Shown here: in pieces, positions 52,148 through 60,592 of the stretch | Layout of the letters: each line of letters opens with the position of its first letter | How positions within the stretch are numbered: the stretch's first letter is position 1 | Assembly (NCBI RefSeq): GCF_900111125.1 | Contig: NZ_FOGE01000011.1 | Span: 94,449 to 158,448, forward strand | Origin: Sphingobium sp. YR768 | GTDB lineage: Bacteria; Pseudomonadota; Alphaproteobacteria; Sphingomonadales; Sphingomonadaceae | Direction: 5' to 3' | Length of the DNA: 64,000 nucleotides | Made by a program: the position numbers and the translations under genes | The notes under the pieces: generated by a model | Told to the model about the DNA's origin: nothing | The model's database searches: none | Seen by the model: only the letters and a program-made list of their open reading frames with translations

Positions 52148-53127
52148 CCAGCCCATGGACCTATCATGGCGGCCGCCTGGATGCGGCGCGTCTTCATTAT
52201 GGCAGCGAAGCGGACTGGATCGACCTGTCGACCGGGATCAATCCCAACCCCTGGCCGGTAGAACGCGCCGGTCCGATCGACTGGGCGAGCCTGCCCGACG
52301 AAGCGGCGCGGGTCGATCTGGAGGCCAGCGCCGGCCGCTATTTCGGGGTGGATGCGGCCCACATCTGCGCGCTGCCGGGCACGGAAATCGGCCTGCGCAT
52401 GCTCGCCGACATGCTGCCCGGCGCGGCGCGCTATGCCACGCCCTGCTATCGCACCCATGGCGATATCTATCCGGCCGGGCGGCCCGTCTCCCTTGACGAA
52501 AGCCCCGGCGGGCCGGGCGAGATATTGCTGCTCGCCAATCCCAATAACCCCGACGGTCGCCTGCTGACGCCGGCGCAACTGGAAACGATGCTGGCCCATG
52601 TGGAGGCCGCGAACGGCTGGCTGGTGATCGATGAAGCCTTTGTCGATGTCCATCCGGGCTTCAGTCTGGCGAGTCGGATAGGGGAGGGAAGGCGGCTGCT
52701 GATTTTTCGCTCCTTCGGCAAATTTTTTGGCCTTGCCGGGGTGCGGCTGGGTTTCCTGCTGGGGCCGTCGGCAGTCGTCGCGCGCTTTCGCGCCCGGCTG
52801 GGTAGCTGGCCTGTATCCGCGGCCGCGCTGGCGATCGGGCGGGCCGCTTATGCCGATACGGCGTGGATCGACGCGACCCGGACGAAAGTAGATGCGCAGG
52901 CGGCGACGCTGGATGCGCTGTTGCGGCGCCATGGTCTGGATCCGATCGGCGCCTGCCCGCTGTTCCGGCTGGTTGCCTGCGCCGACGCGGCTGCGCTGTT
53001 CGATCGGCTGGCGCGCGCGGCGATCCTGACTCGCCCCTTTGCCGACCAGCCGCACTGGCTGCGCTTTGGCCTGCCGAAGGATGCGACAGCAATGGATCGG
53101 CTCGACCGGGCACTGTCCAATGGCTGA
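52144..53127 (+). CDS. Threonine-phosphate decarboxylase (PLP aminotransferase fold)
   Basis: This 327-residue fold-type I PLP protein has WIDLSTGINPNPWP, LLANPNNPDGR, VIDEAFVD and the PLP lysine in FRSFGKFFGLAGVRLGF. It supplies (R)-1-amino-2-propanol phosphate for the cobinamide side chain. It is called CobC in Pseudomonas denitrificans and CobD in Salmonella, so I leave the symbol blank. It overlaps the next gene by 8 bp. Confidence 0.92.
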   Translation: MTSPWTYHGGRLDAARLHYGSEADWIDLSTGINPNPWPVERAGPIDWASLPDEAARVDLEASAGRYFGVDAAHICALPGTEIGLRMLADMLPGAARYATPCYRTHGDIYPAGRPVSLDESPGGPGEILLLANPNNPDGRLLTPAQLETMLAHVEAANGWLVIDEAFVDVHPGFSLASRIGEGRRLLIFRSFGKFFGLAGVRLGFLLGPSAVVARFRARLGSWPVSAAALAIGRAAYADTAWIDATRTKVDAQAATLDALLRRHGLDPIGACPLFRLVACADAAALFDRLARAAILTRPFADQPHWLRFGLPKDATAMDRLDRALSNG

Positions 53128-54061
53128 ACCGGTCGCTCTGCTGGCCATGGCGCTGGAAGCGCCGATCGGCTGGCCCGATGCGGTGCAGCGCCGGATCGGC
53201 CATCCGGTCGGCCTGTTCGCCGCGATCATCGACGGGTGCGAGCGACGCTGGAACCGGCCGGAACGGTCGGATGCCGCGCGGCGGGCGAGCGGTGTCGCCT
53301 GCGTGCTGATCCTGCTGGCCGTGACGATCGGCGGCGGACTGCTGCTGGAATGGATGGCACATCTGCTGCTGGGCCGCTGGGGCTGGATCATGGTCGCGCT
53401 GCTGGCGATGCCCGGCATGGCGGCGGGCAGTCTGCATCGCCACGTCCGCGCCGTCGCCATTCCCCTGCGCGCGGGCGATCTCGATCGGGCGCGCACGGCG
53501 GTCGGCATGATCGTCGGCCGCGATACCGCCCAACTGGATACCGCCGGCGTGGCGCGCGCGGCGATCGAAAGTCTGGCCGAAAGCTTCTGCGATGGCGTGG
53601 CGGCGCCGCTCTTCTGGCTGCTGATCGGCGGTCTGCCGGGCCTATGGGCCTATAAGGCGATCAACACCGCCGACAGCCTGATCGGGCATAAGGAAGCCCG
53701 CTGGCGGGCCTTTGGCTGGGCGGCGGCGCGGCTGGACGATGGGCTGAACCTCATCCCGGCGCGGCTGGCGGGGCTGCTGCTCTGTCTGGCGGCCGGGCGG
53801 GGCTGGCGCATCATGCTGCGCGATGCGCATCGCCACGCTTCCCCCAATGCGGGCTGGCCGGAAGCGGCGATGGCGGGCGCGCTCGATCTGTCGCTGGCCG
53901 GGCCGATCGCCTATGACGGCGTGCGCCATGACAAGGACTGGATCGGATCGGGTCGCCGGGATCTGGACGGGCAGGATATCGACGGGGCGCTGCGCCTCTA
54001 CCGGCGGGCCTGCCTGCTGTTGGCGGCGCTGGCGGGAGGAGTGGCTTGGGCGTGGAGATGA
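53120..54061 (+). CDS. cbiB: Adenosylcobinamide-phosphate synthase (CbiB/CobD)
   Basis: This 313-residue membrane protein has HPVGLFAAIIDGCERRWN, VGRDTAQLDTAGVARAAIESLAESFCDGVAAPLFW, INTADSLIGHKEARWRAFGWAAARLDDGLNLIPARL and HASPNAGWPEAAMAGAL. It attaches aminopropanol phosphate to cobyric acid. The ATG at 53120 lies inside the end of the preceding gene. Confidence 0.93.
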   Translation: MAEPVALLAMALEAPIGWPDAVQRRIGHPVGLFAAIIDGCERRWNRPERSDAARRASGVACVLILLAVTIGGGLLLEWMAHLLLGRWGWIMVALLAMPGMAAGSLHRHVRAVAIPLRAGDLDRARTAVGMIVGRDTAQLDTAGVARAAIESLAESFCDGVAAPLFWLLIGGLPGLWAYKAINTADSLIGHKEARWRAFGWAAARLDDGLNLIPARLAGLLLCLAAGRGWRIMLRDAHRHASPNAGWPEAAMAGALDLSLAGPIAYDGVRHDKDWIGSGRRDLDGQDIDGALRLYRRACLLLAALAGGVAWAWR

Positions 54062-54564
54062 ATCATCTGTTCGTGCTGGGCGGTGCGCGGTCGGGCAAGA
54101 GCCGCCATGCGCAGATGCGCGCGGAGGCGATGCCCGGCGACCTCATCTATGTCGCGACCGCGCAGGCGCTGGACGCCGAAATGGTCGACCGTATCGATCG
54201 CCACCGCGCCGATCGCGGCCCGCGCTGGCGGACCATCGACGCGCCGTTCGATCTTGCGGAAGTTGTGGCGGGGCAAGCCCGGCCCGGCCACACCCTGCTG
54301 ATCGATTGCCTGACGCTCTGGGCGTCCAACCTGCTGCTGGCGGAGCGCGACATGGACGCTGCGCTCGCCGCCCTCATCGATGCGCTCGACCATGCAAAAG
54401 GGCCGGTCATTCTGGTCGCCAATGAAGTGGGGCTGGGCATCGTCCCCGACAATGCGCTGGCCCGCCGCTTCCGCGACATGGCTGGCACCATCAACCAGGC
54501 GGTCGCCGCCCATTGCCCCGAAGTGATCTTCGTCGCGGCCGGCCTGCCGCTACACCTGAAATAA
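54058..54564 (+). CDS. cobU: Adenosylcobinamide kinase / guanylyltransferase
   Basis: This 168-residue protein has the P-loop GGARSGKSRHA, VATAQALDAEM, LLIDCLTLWASNLL, VANEVGLGIVPDNALARRFRD and VIFVAAGLPLHLK. It phosphorylates and then guanylylates adenosylcobinamide. It is the last gene of the operon. ATG at 54058 overlaps the previous stop and follows GTGGAG. CobP is the alternative symbol. Confidence 0.95.
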   Translation: MNHLFVLGGARSGKSRHAQMRAEAMPGDLIYVATAQALDAEMVDRIDRHRADRGPRWRTIDAPFDLAEVVAGQARPGHTLLIDCLTLWASNLLLAERDMDAALAALIDALDHAKGPVILVANEVGLGIVPDNALARRFRDMAGTINQAVAAHCPEVIFVAAGLPLHLK

Positions 54565-54584
54565 GCGCCTCTCCACTCTCCCTC

Positions 54585-54613
54585 TTGGCAACAACAGTAA
54601 CGATTGTTACTAT
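54585..54613 (+). promoter_or_regulatory. Promoter with operator in the spacer (site 5)
   Basis: TTGGCA (54585-54590) and TACTAT (54608-54613) are 17 bp apart. The spacer and -10 contain AGTAACGATTGTTACT, a near-perfect palindrome related to ATAACGATCGTTAT. It lies 30 bp before the carotenoid-oxygenase-family gene. Confidence 0.72.
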
Positions 54614-54642
54614 GAGTCGAGATAAGAGAGGATCGAAAGGCC

Positions 54643-56118
54643 ATGCCTGCCTACCCCCAGACCATCCATTTCATCGGCCTGAACACGCCCGTTGGCGTCG
54701 AATGGTCGGCGCGCAATCTGGACGTGATCGGCGAAATTCCGCCTGAAATCGACGGCGCCTTCTTCCGCGCCGTGCCAGATCCCGCCCATGCGCCGATGTT
54801 CGCCGACGATATCGTCCTGTCGGGCGACGGCATGGTCGCGAAATTCGCGATTCAGGATGGCAAGGTCGACTATGCCATCCGCTATGTCGAAACCGAACGC
54901 TACGCGCTGGAGAAGGACGCCCGTCGCGCCCTGTTCGGCCGTTATCGCAACCCCTTCACCGACGACCCCGCCGTCGCCGGCCGCGACCGCACCGTCGCGA
55001 ATACGACGCCGGTCTGGCATGGCGGCCGCCTGTTCATGACCAAGGAGGACGGGCTTGGCTATGAAGTCGATCCCGACACGCTGGAGACGATCGGCCGCTG
55101 GGATTATCATGGCGCCTTCACCTCCCAGACCTTCACCGCCCATCCGCGCGTCGATCCGGACACGGGGGAGATGTTCTTCTTCGGCTATGAGGCGGACGGC
55201 CTCTGCTCCACCAGGATCGCCTATGCCATCGCCGATCGCGACGGCCATCTGATGTCGGAACAATGGTTCGATCAGCCCTATTGCTCGACCATCCATGATT
55301 TCGCGATCACGCAAAATTACGCGATCTTCCCGATCTTCCCCACCACCGCCGACCTTGATCGCTTGAAAGCGGGCGGCGAACATTGGGCGCATCAGCAGGA
55401 ACTGGAAAGCTGGGTCGGCATCATGCCCCGCTATGGCAAGGTGGAGGAGATGCGCTGGTTCAAAGGCCGCCCCGGCATTTCCGCCTTCCACCTGCTCAAC
55501 GCCTTCGAGGAGGATGGCCGCATCCATCTCGACCTCTGCCTGTCGGACACCAATGCCTTTGGCTTCATGCGCGAGGCCGGGGGCATCCGGCGCGACCAGC
55601 GCGACATTCAGGGCGGCCTCACCCGCTGGACCTTCGACATGGAAAAGCCGGGCGATGGCTATGAGGAGCGGGTCGTCGGTCCGCCGGGCGACATGCCCCG
55701 CCTGCGCGACGCGGATCAGGGGCGCCCCTATCGATCGGCCTGGTATCTGTCGATGAATCCGCAGGGCGGTCCGCCCCTGCTCGGCGGTCCGGTCGGCTTT
55801 GCCTTCAACGCCCTGTTGCAGATCGAGCCGGGCAATGGCCGGATCGACATGATGGGGCTGGAACCCGGCATGGCGATCAGCGAACCGGTGCATGTGCCCT
55901 CGACCCGGCCCGATCATGAAGGCTGGCTGCTGATGGTGGTCGACCGCCAGACCGGCGACACGGATTTCCGGTCCGAGCTCTGGATCGTGGACGCCAATAC
56001 CATCGCCGCCGGCCCCATCGCCCGCGTGCCCATGCCCCTGCCGATGCGGGCGCAGGTCCATGGCGCCTGGGTATCGGCGGCGCAGCTTGCCACCGCAAAA
56101 AGTCGCCAACCGGCTTGA
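54643..56118 (+). CDS. lsd: Lignostilbene dioxygenase-type carotenoid cleavage oxygenase
   Basis: This 491-residue seven-bladed-propeller iron oxygenase has the four iron-binding histidines at His167 (FTAHPRVD), His218 (STIHDFAI), His283 (SAFHLLNAFEE) and His473 (QVHGAWVS). Tyr101 and Lys134 (MTKEDGLGYEVDP) match in position the pair that binds the 4-hydroxyl group in the stilbene oxygenases NOV1 and LsdA. It should split the central double bond of 4-hydroxystilbenes such as lignostilbene into two aldehydes (vanillins). It is a cytoplasmic enzyme preceded by a palindrome-bearing promoter and followed by a TonB receptor. Confidence 0.93.
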   Translation: MPAYPQTIHFIGLNTPVGVEWSARNLDVIGEIPPEIDGAFFRAVPDPAHAPMFADDIVLSGDGMVAKFAIQDGKVDYAIRYVETERYALEKDARRALFGRYRNPFTDDPAVAGRDRTVANTTPVWHGGRLFMTKEDGLGYEVDPDTLETIGRWDYHGAFTSQTFTAHPRVDPDTGEMFFFGYEADGLCSTRIAYAIADRDGHLMSEQWFDQPYCSTIHDFAITQNYAIFPIFPTTADLDRLKAGGEHWAHQQELESWVGIMPRYGKVEEMRWFKGRPGISAFHLLNAFEEDGRIHLDLCLSDTNAFGFMREAGGIRRDQRDIQGGLTRWTFDMEKPGDGYEERVVGPPGDMPRLRDADQGRPYRSAWYLSMNPQGGPPLLGGPVGFAFNALLQIEPGNGRIDMMGLEPGMAISEPVHVPSTRPDHEGWLLMVVDRQTGDTDFRSELWIVDANTIAAGPIARVPMPLPMRAQVHGAWVSAAQLATAKSRQPA

Positions 56119-56142
56119 CATAATAGTAACGATCGTTATTGA
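56115..56142 (+). promoter_or_regulatory. Promoter with operator in the spacer (site 6)
   Basis: TTGACA (56115-56120) overlaps the oxygenase stop codon. TATTGA (56137-56142) lies 16 bp downstream, and the spacer holds TAACGATCGTTA. It would drive the TonB receptor. The following 190-bp leader up to the receptor ATG holds GC-rich hairpins but no recognisable gene. Confidence 0.7.
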
Positions 56143-56328
56143 TTGCAGGAGAGGGAAGGCGATGCGTCCTCCCCTCCAACAAGGACTGCAAAGCAGAACC
56201 GGCCAGCAGGGCGGATGAGAGGATGACAGGGCAAGGCAGGCGCACAAGCGCCGCCCGCCCGGTGCCGTCGACAGGCGGCGCCGGTCCCTCTCTCCATGCC
56301 TGCGGCCATGAAAAGAGGGAGGACAAGC

Positions 56329-58716
56329 ATGACATCCTTTGGAAAGTGCGCATTTCGGGGCCATGGTGCAGCGCTGGCACTGGTCGCGGCCATGACCGCC
56401 GCGCCGGCCTTCGCGCAGGAAACGGCGCAACCCGATCAACCGACTGATCAAGCCAACAGCGCCGACATCATCGTCACCGCCCAGTTCCGCGCCCAGAATT
56501 TGCAGGACACGCCGATCGCGATCACTGCCGTCTCGGCCGATACGCTCGCCGCGCGCAGCCAGACCAGCGTCACCGATCTCGGCCAGTTCGCGCCCAATGT
56601 CGCGCTGGCCCCGGCGACCAGCATTCAGGGCAACAGCGTCGCCGCCTTCATCCGCGGCGTGGGCCAGCTCGACGCCAGCTTCGCGCTGGAACCGGGCGTG
56701 GGCATCTATGTCGACGATATCTATTATGGCACCACCTTCGGCGCGGTGATGGACCTCACCGATCTGGAACGGGTAGAGGTGCTGCGCGGGCCACAGGGCA
56801 CGCTGGCCGGCAAGAACAGCGTCGGCGGCGCGGTCAAGCTGTTCAGCAAAAAGCCGGATTCGACCCCCGGCGGCTTTATCGAGGCGACCTATGGCCGGTT
56901 CGACCGGATCGAACTGCGCGGCAGCGCCAATATCCCGCTGACGAACGACCTTTTCCTGCGCGTCTCAGGCGTGTCGAAAAATGTCGACGGCTATATGAGC
57001 CTGCTCGACTATGGCTGCGTCAATCCGACATCGGGCATCCCGGCCAGCAGCGGCAATAAAAATTGCAAGATCGGCACCGAAGGCGGCATCGACGTGATGG
57101 GCCTGCGCGCCGCATTGCGCTACGCCCCCGCCGGATCGCCGCTCGAAATCAACATCGTGGGCGATGTGTCGCGCGACAACAGCGAGGTGGTCGCCACCAA
57201 ATTGCTCTATGCCGACAATCCATCGGTGCGCAGCTATGACGCCAGCGATGCGACGGCCGGCATCCCCTTCGACAGCCGCTTCCTGACCGGGGCGAAGAGC
57301 TACACCTCCTACGCCACCTATGCGACCGGCGGCAATTATACGACCGCCTTCGGCATCCCGACCCAGGTCGCACCGGGCGGCTTCACCGCCAGCCCGACCA
57401 GCACGGTCAAGGCATGGGGCCTGTCCGGCACGATCGATTATGATCTGTCCGACAGCCTGAAACTCAAATCCATCACCGGCTGGCGCGAAGCCCATGGCAC
57501 CAGCGCGATCGACGTGGATGGATCGCCGCTCGCCATCCTGCTCCAGCAATTCACCTATGGCCATGAACAGTTCACGCAGGAACTGCGCCTCAGCGCCAAT
57601 TTGGGCGGTCTGGTCGATCTCACCGTGGGCGGCTTCTATTATAGCGCGACCGACACGATCAAAGGCCGCAGCCAGATCCCGACCCTGTTGTTCGACTTCA
57701 TGTCCGACGACGTGATCAAGAATCGCAGCGTGTCCGCCTTCGCCCATGGCGAATTTCATGTGACGGACGCCTTCAACATCATCGGCGGCCTGCGCTACAC
57801 CGACGACAAGAAGACGTACCGCTATTCCCGCCGCAATGTGGACGGCAGCCTGCCGAGCGGCGCCTTCTTCACCCCCAATTTCCTGCTGGCGGGGCTGGAC
57901 GGTCTGACCGGCACCTTCAAGGGCGATCGGCTCGACTATCGTCTGGGCGTCAATTATCGCTGGTCGCGCGACCTGATGACCTATGCCCAGATATCGACCG
58001 GCTTCAAGGGCGGCGGCATCAACCCGCGCCCGTCCGCCCCGGATCAGGTGCTGACCTTCGGCCCGGAAACGCTGACTACCTATGAAGCGGGCTTCAAGGC
58101 CGACCTGCTGGGCCGTATGCTGCGCCTCAACGGTGCCGTCTTCCTCAACAAATATAAGGATATGCAGCTTGTCCGCTATCAGTGCCCGGAAAGCGTGGTG
58201 CTGTCCTGCTCCGTCCCGTCCAATGCGGGCGATGCGGAAGTGTTCGGCTGGGAAGCGGAAGCGCAATTCCATCCGGCCGACGGCCTGTCGATCGATGCCT
58301 CGGTCGGCTATCTCGATTTCGATTATACGAAGATCACCAATCCCGCCACGCTGGTGACGAAGGATATGATCGCCCCCTTCATCAGCAAATGGCAATTGTC
58401 GGCCGGCATCCAATATGAAGCGGATCTGGGCGGCAACGGCACGCTGACGCCGCGGATCGACTGGTCCTGGCGCTCCAACTTCTATTATAATTCGGTCAAC
58501 AACGCCTATAATCTGATCGATCCGCCCAGCCTGGTGAATGCGCGGCTGACCTATCAGGCGGCGGACAGGGACTGGTCGCTCAGCGCCGGCGTCACCAATC
58601 TCTTCGACAAATTCTACTATAATGGCGTCGCGGAAAATGTCGGCACCTTCGGCGTCGTGACCGGCACCGTCGGCCGTCCGCGCGAATGGACCGTGACCGT
58701 GAAGAAGAATTTCTGA
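56329..58716 (+). CDS. TonB-dependent outer-membrane receptor
   Basis: This 795-residue receptor has a signal peptide (ending near PAFAQE) and a TonB-box-like DIIVTAQFRAQNLQDTPIA. A plug follows (IRGVGQLDASFALEPGVGIYVDDIYYG, LERVEVLRGPQGTLAGKNSVGGAV), then a barrel ending VKKNF. The QNLQDTPIAITAVSAD opening is typical of the large sphingomonad group tied to xenobiotic and aromatic substrates. Its operator is shared with the stilbene oxygenase, so it may import a lignin dimer or stilbene. AGAGGGAGGAC precedes ATG at 56329. Confidence 0.93.
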   Translation: MTSFGKCAFRGHGAALALVAAMTAAPAFAQETAQPDQPTDQANSADIIVTAQFRAQNLQDTPIAITAVSADTLAARSQTSVTDLGQFAPNVALAPATSIQGNSVAAFIRGVGQLDASFALEPGVGIYVDDIYYGTTFGAVMDLTDLERVEVLRGPQGTLAGKNSVGGAVKLFSKKPDSTPGGFIEATYGRFDRIELRGSANIPLTNDLFLRVSGVSKNVDGYMSLLDYGCVNPTSGIPASSGNKNCKIGTEGGIDVMGLRAALRYAPAGSPLEINIVGDVSRDNSEVVATKLLYADNPSVRSYDASDATAGIPFDSRFLTGAKSYTSYATYATGGNYTTAFGIPTQVAPGGFTASPTSTVKAWGLSGTIDYDLSDSLKLKSITGWREAHGTSAIDVDGSPLAILLQQFTYGHEQFTQELRLSANLGGLVDLTVGGFYYSATDTIKGRSQIPTLLFDFMSDDVIKNRSVSAFAHGEFHVTDAFNIIGGLRYTDDKKTYRYSRRNVDGSLPSGAFFTPNFLLAGLDGLTGTFKGDRLDYRLGVNYRWSRDLMTYAQISTGFKGGGINPRPSAPDQVLTFGPETLTTYEAGFKADLLGRMLRLNGAVFLNKYKDMQLVRYQCPESVVLSCSVPSNAGDAEVFGWEAEAQFHPADGLSIDASVGYLDFDYTKITNPATLVTKDMIAPFISKWQLSAGIQYEADLGGNGTLTPRIDWSWRSNFYYNSVNNAYNLIDPPSLVNARLTYQAADRDWSLSAGVTNLFDKFYYNGVAENVGTFGVVTGTVGRPREWTVTVKKNF

Positions 58717-58783
58717 TCCCTGTCCGGCCGGGGCGATCTCCGGCGACCGGACAAGGATCGGTGATGCCGTAGGGAAGGGGAGG

Positions 58784-58817
58784 AAGGCTCGTTCGCGACA
58801 AGCGGGCGGGCCTTTTT
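58784..58817 (+). terminator. Rho-independent terminator after TonB receptor
   Basis: AAGGCTCG and CGGGCCTT pair (one G-T pair), followed by TTT. A second hairpin, CCTGTCCGG/CCGGACAAGG at 58719-58756, lies just after the stop codon. The rest of the gap to 59033 holds a partial dispersed repeat and no gene. Confidence 0.7.
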
Positions 58818-58907
58818 CATGGGGGGCATGAACTCGGATTGCGGCGTGTGTTGAGATGCTTCCGGTGCAGAATGCGCGCAATCGGGGATAACCCAACCCC
58901 GTTCGGC

Positions 58908-58939
58908 CCTTCGACAAACTCAGGAGCGCCTGTCGAAGC
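58908..58939. repeat. Partial copy of the CTTCGACAAGCTCAG-type repeat
   Basis: CCTTCGACAAACTCAGGAGC followed by GCCTGTCGAAG is a shortened inverted-repeat copy of the element at 43644-43729. It lies about 70 bp from the start of a low-GC segment. Confidence 0.6.
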
Positions 58940-59032
58940 CATGTTCTGCTCTTTCAGGTGGGAAGCGGAATGACGGCTTCGCACATTGAATTTACTAAAG
59001 CGGACGCTCAATCAAGCGACGCTACGCAGTAA

Positions 59033-59914
59033 TTACTCACTCTCTTTGTGAACGGCCTCATGGTTAAATACCTTAGATTCAATCTTAATCGACATTTTCT
59101 GCGGCTGTTTCCAGCTTCGGTGCGCTTTCCGCAGAAGGCTGAACTTAGCGCCGACAGTTGCATCGATATGCATGGCGACCCGCATTGCATTTTCGGACAG
59201 AGTTACTAGCGCGTCCATATCAACGTGGAAAGTCTTGCCCTTGGCGTAGTCAAAACCCTCCACTATCCCCACACGGCTGGCAAAAATATCGTTAACGATC
59301 CCCCCATTATGAACGTTGATATTCCTAACTTCGACAAAAAGACGCAACAGTTCCCGCTGACGGTTGTCAGGAAACATGCGAACGCCCAGACGATCATTAA
59401 AATATTTTTCCATATCACTGAGGCCGCCATAAGAAAGTTCGTTAATTTTCCTATCTATTATGAATGCAATTAATTCTTTATGTTTTTTGAAACGGAGAAC
59501 ATCATCTATTCTGATTGTTTGGGATGATGAAATAATTTCTGGCCGCTTTATGGCTGCGGAATTTATTATAGCAGAAAAATAACGTTGGAATGCATTTACG
59601 ATACCATTGGTTAGATTGCGTGACTGAACTGTAGAATGCTTTTTTAGTTGATCCAACATCGCGTCGGGCTGAATTATGATCTTCTCATATTGCGCCCGTT
59701 TTGCCGGGTCACTTTCAGCCATCAGCAAAGCAGTCGAAGCTGTAACGCGAGCTTCATCGGCTTTGGCGACCAGATGGATAACGAAGAAAAAGAGGTCTAG
59801 GTTGGCGTGATATTCGCCAAGAAAACGACTAAAGGCGTCGGTGCAAACGGTGTCGTGGCGCGGATAGAACACGTCCCCCAACGGCGCCGACTTTGATCGC
59901 TTTGGATTCTTCAT
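59033..59914 (-). CDS. HEPN-like protein of unknown function, low GC
   Basis: This 293-residue, mainly helical, soluble protein has Arg197-N-I-N-V-His202 in LFVEVRNINVHNGGIVND, the Rx4H motif of HEPN RNase-like domains. The rest (for example AFQRYFSAIINSAAIKRPEII and FKKHKELIAFIIDRKINELSYGG) fits the large-HEPN type. Base composition and codon use are clearly AT-richer than all neighbours, pointing to recent transfer. Its ATG overlaps the stop of an upstream small ORF (ATGA). HEPN proteins often act in defence or toxin systems. No ribosome binding site stands out, which agrees with translational coupling. Confidence 0.7.
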   Translation of the reverse strand: MKNPKRSKSAPLGDVFYPRHDTVCTDAFSRFLGEYHANLDLFFFVIHLVAKADEARVTASTALLMAESDPAKRAQYEKIIIQPDAMLDQLKKHSTVQSRNLTNGIVNAFQRYFSAIINSAAIKRPEIISSSQTIRIDDVLRFKKHKELIAFIIDRKINELSYGGLSDMEKYFNDRLGVRMFPDNRQRELLRLFVEVRNINVHNGGIVNDIFASRVGIVEGFDYAKGKTFHVDMDALVTLSENAMRVAMHIDATVGAKFSLLRKAHRSWKQPQKMSIKIESKVFNHEAVHKESE

Positions 59915-60213
59915 TGAGGCTTGCTAGCACATTGCGGGAAGTGCGAAAGGCCATCGTGAATGCTTGACCAGCCTATGGGGACGCTTTCCTTATGCAGTAC
60001 AAGGTCGTGAACGACTGCGAATGGCCGTCGTGCGCCGAAAGCACATAACATATTCGCGCAAAGGCGCAGAGCACATCGCAACGCCTCCGCGTGAACAATA
60101 GGCGCCGCTGTCGCGATCTGCCGCTTCTGCTCGCCTTCCCACCATCCCGAATATGTCCCACCGCCCGCACGCCGATACACTCTTACAATGTAGGATTTCT
60201 TCTGATCTACCAT
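59911..60213 (-). CDS. Small hypothetical protein upstream of the HEPN-like gene
   Basis: This 100-residue frame starts MVDQKKSYIVRVYRRAGGGTYSGWWEGEQKRQI. The IVRVYRR segment is reminiscent of small conserved hypothetical proteins, but I do not recognise a family. Its stop overlaps the start codon of the HEPN-like gene by 4 bp, so the two could form a pair. A start further upstream (60270) is possible. Confidence 0.45.
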   Translation of the reverse strand: MVDQKKSYIVRVYRRAGGGTYSGWWEGEQKRQIATAAPIVHAEALRCALRLCANMLCAFGARRPFAVVHDLVLHKESVPIGWSSIHDGLSHFPQCASKPQ

Positions 60214-60499
60214 GGCGGATGAAGCCATCCTCCCCCCTGAAATCGGTCGCCTCCGCCACGCGCGGGGCATGCGCGGCGCAGGCGCAAAGCTGGCGCGTCC
60301 CTGTCGCTTCCCCGTGGCGTTGCAGCCGCGGGGCAGGCGCGTCTCCGCCGGGACAGGTGGCGCGTCACAGGCGCTTGGGAGACGCTTCGCGAGCGCTTCG
60401 CAGGCGCGTTCCGCCCTTTTTACCCCGACGACATTGTGAACTTCGGCGCTATCCTACACGCCACCCCATCCTCGCCCCCTCCAACCGCCCGATTGGCCG
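60214..60499. other. Non-coding GC-rich stretch
   Basis: This stretch holds no convincing gene. Between 60260 and 60420 it is dominated by repeated GGCGC-containing words (GGCGCGTC, CAGGCGC, ACGCTTCGCGAGCGC). The short frames on either strand look like by-products of the composition. Confidence 0.5.
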
Positions 60500-60527
60500 T
60501 TGCAATAATAATAACGTTCGTTATGAT
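60500..60527 (+). promoter_or_regulatory. Promoter with operator in the spacer (site 7)
   Basis: TTGCAA (60500-60505) and TATGAT (60522-60527) are 16 bp apart, with ATAACGTTCGTTAT covering the spacer end. It is a one-base variant of the perfect palindrome and lies 66 bp before the aldehyde dehydrogenase ATG. Confidence 0.68.
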
Positions 60528-60592
60528 GATTCCATCAGCTGGCCGACCGCCCGGATCAGGGAAGGCGGCGCACAGGCAGGAGAGGATTGATC

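Noticed and set aside
54643..56118. Retinal- or carotenoid-forming role for the carotenoid-oxygenase-family protein
   Set aside because: Tyr101 and Lys134, which bind the phenol of hydroxystilbenes, are present. The neighbours are aromatic catabolic genes and not carotenoid genes.
60260..60420. GC-rich repeated words as a CRISPR-like or structured array
   Set aside because: Repeat units are short, irregular and without constant spacing; there are no cas genes.
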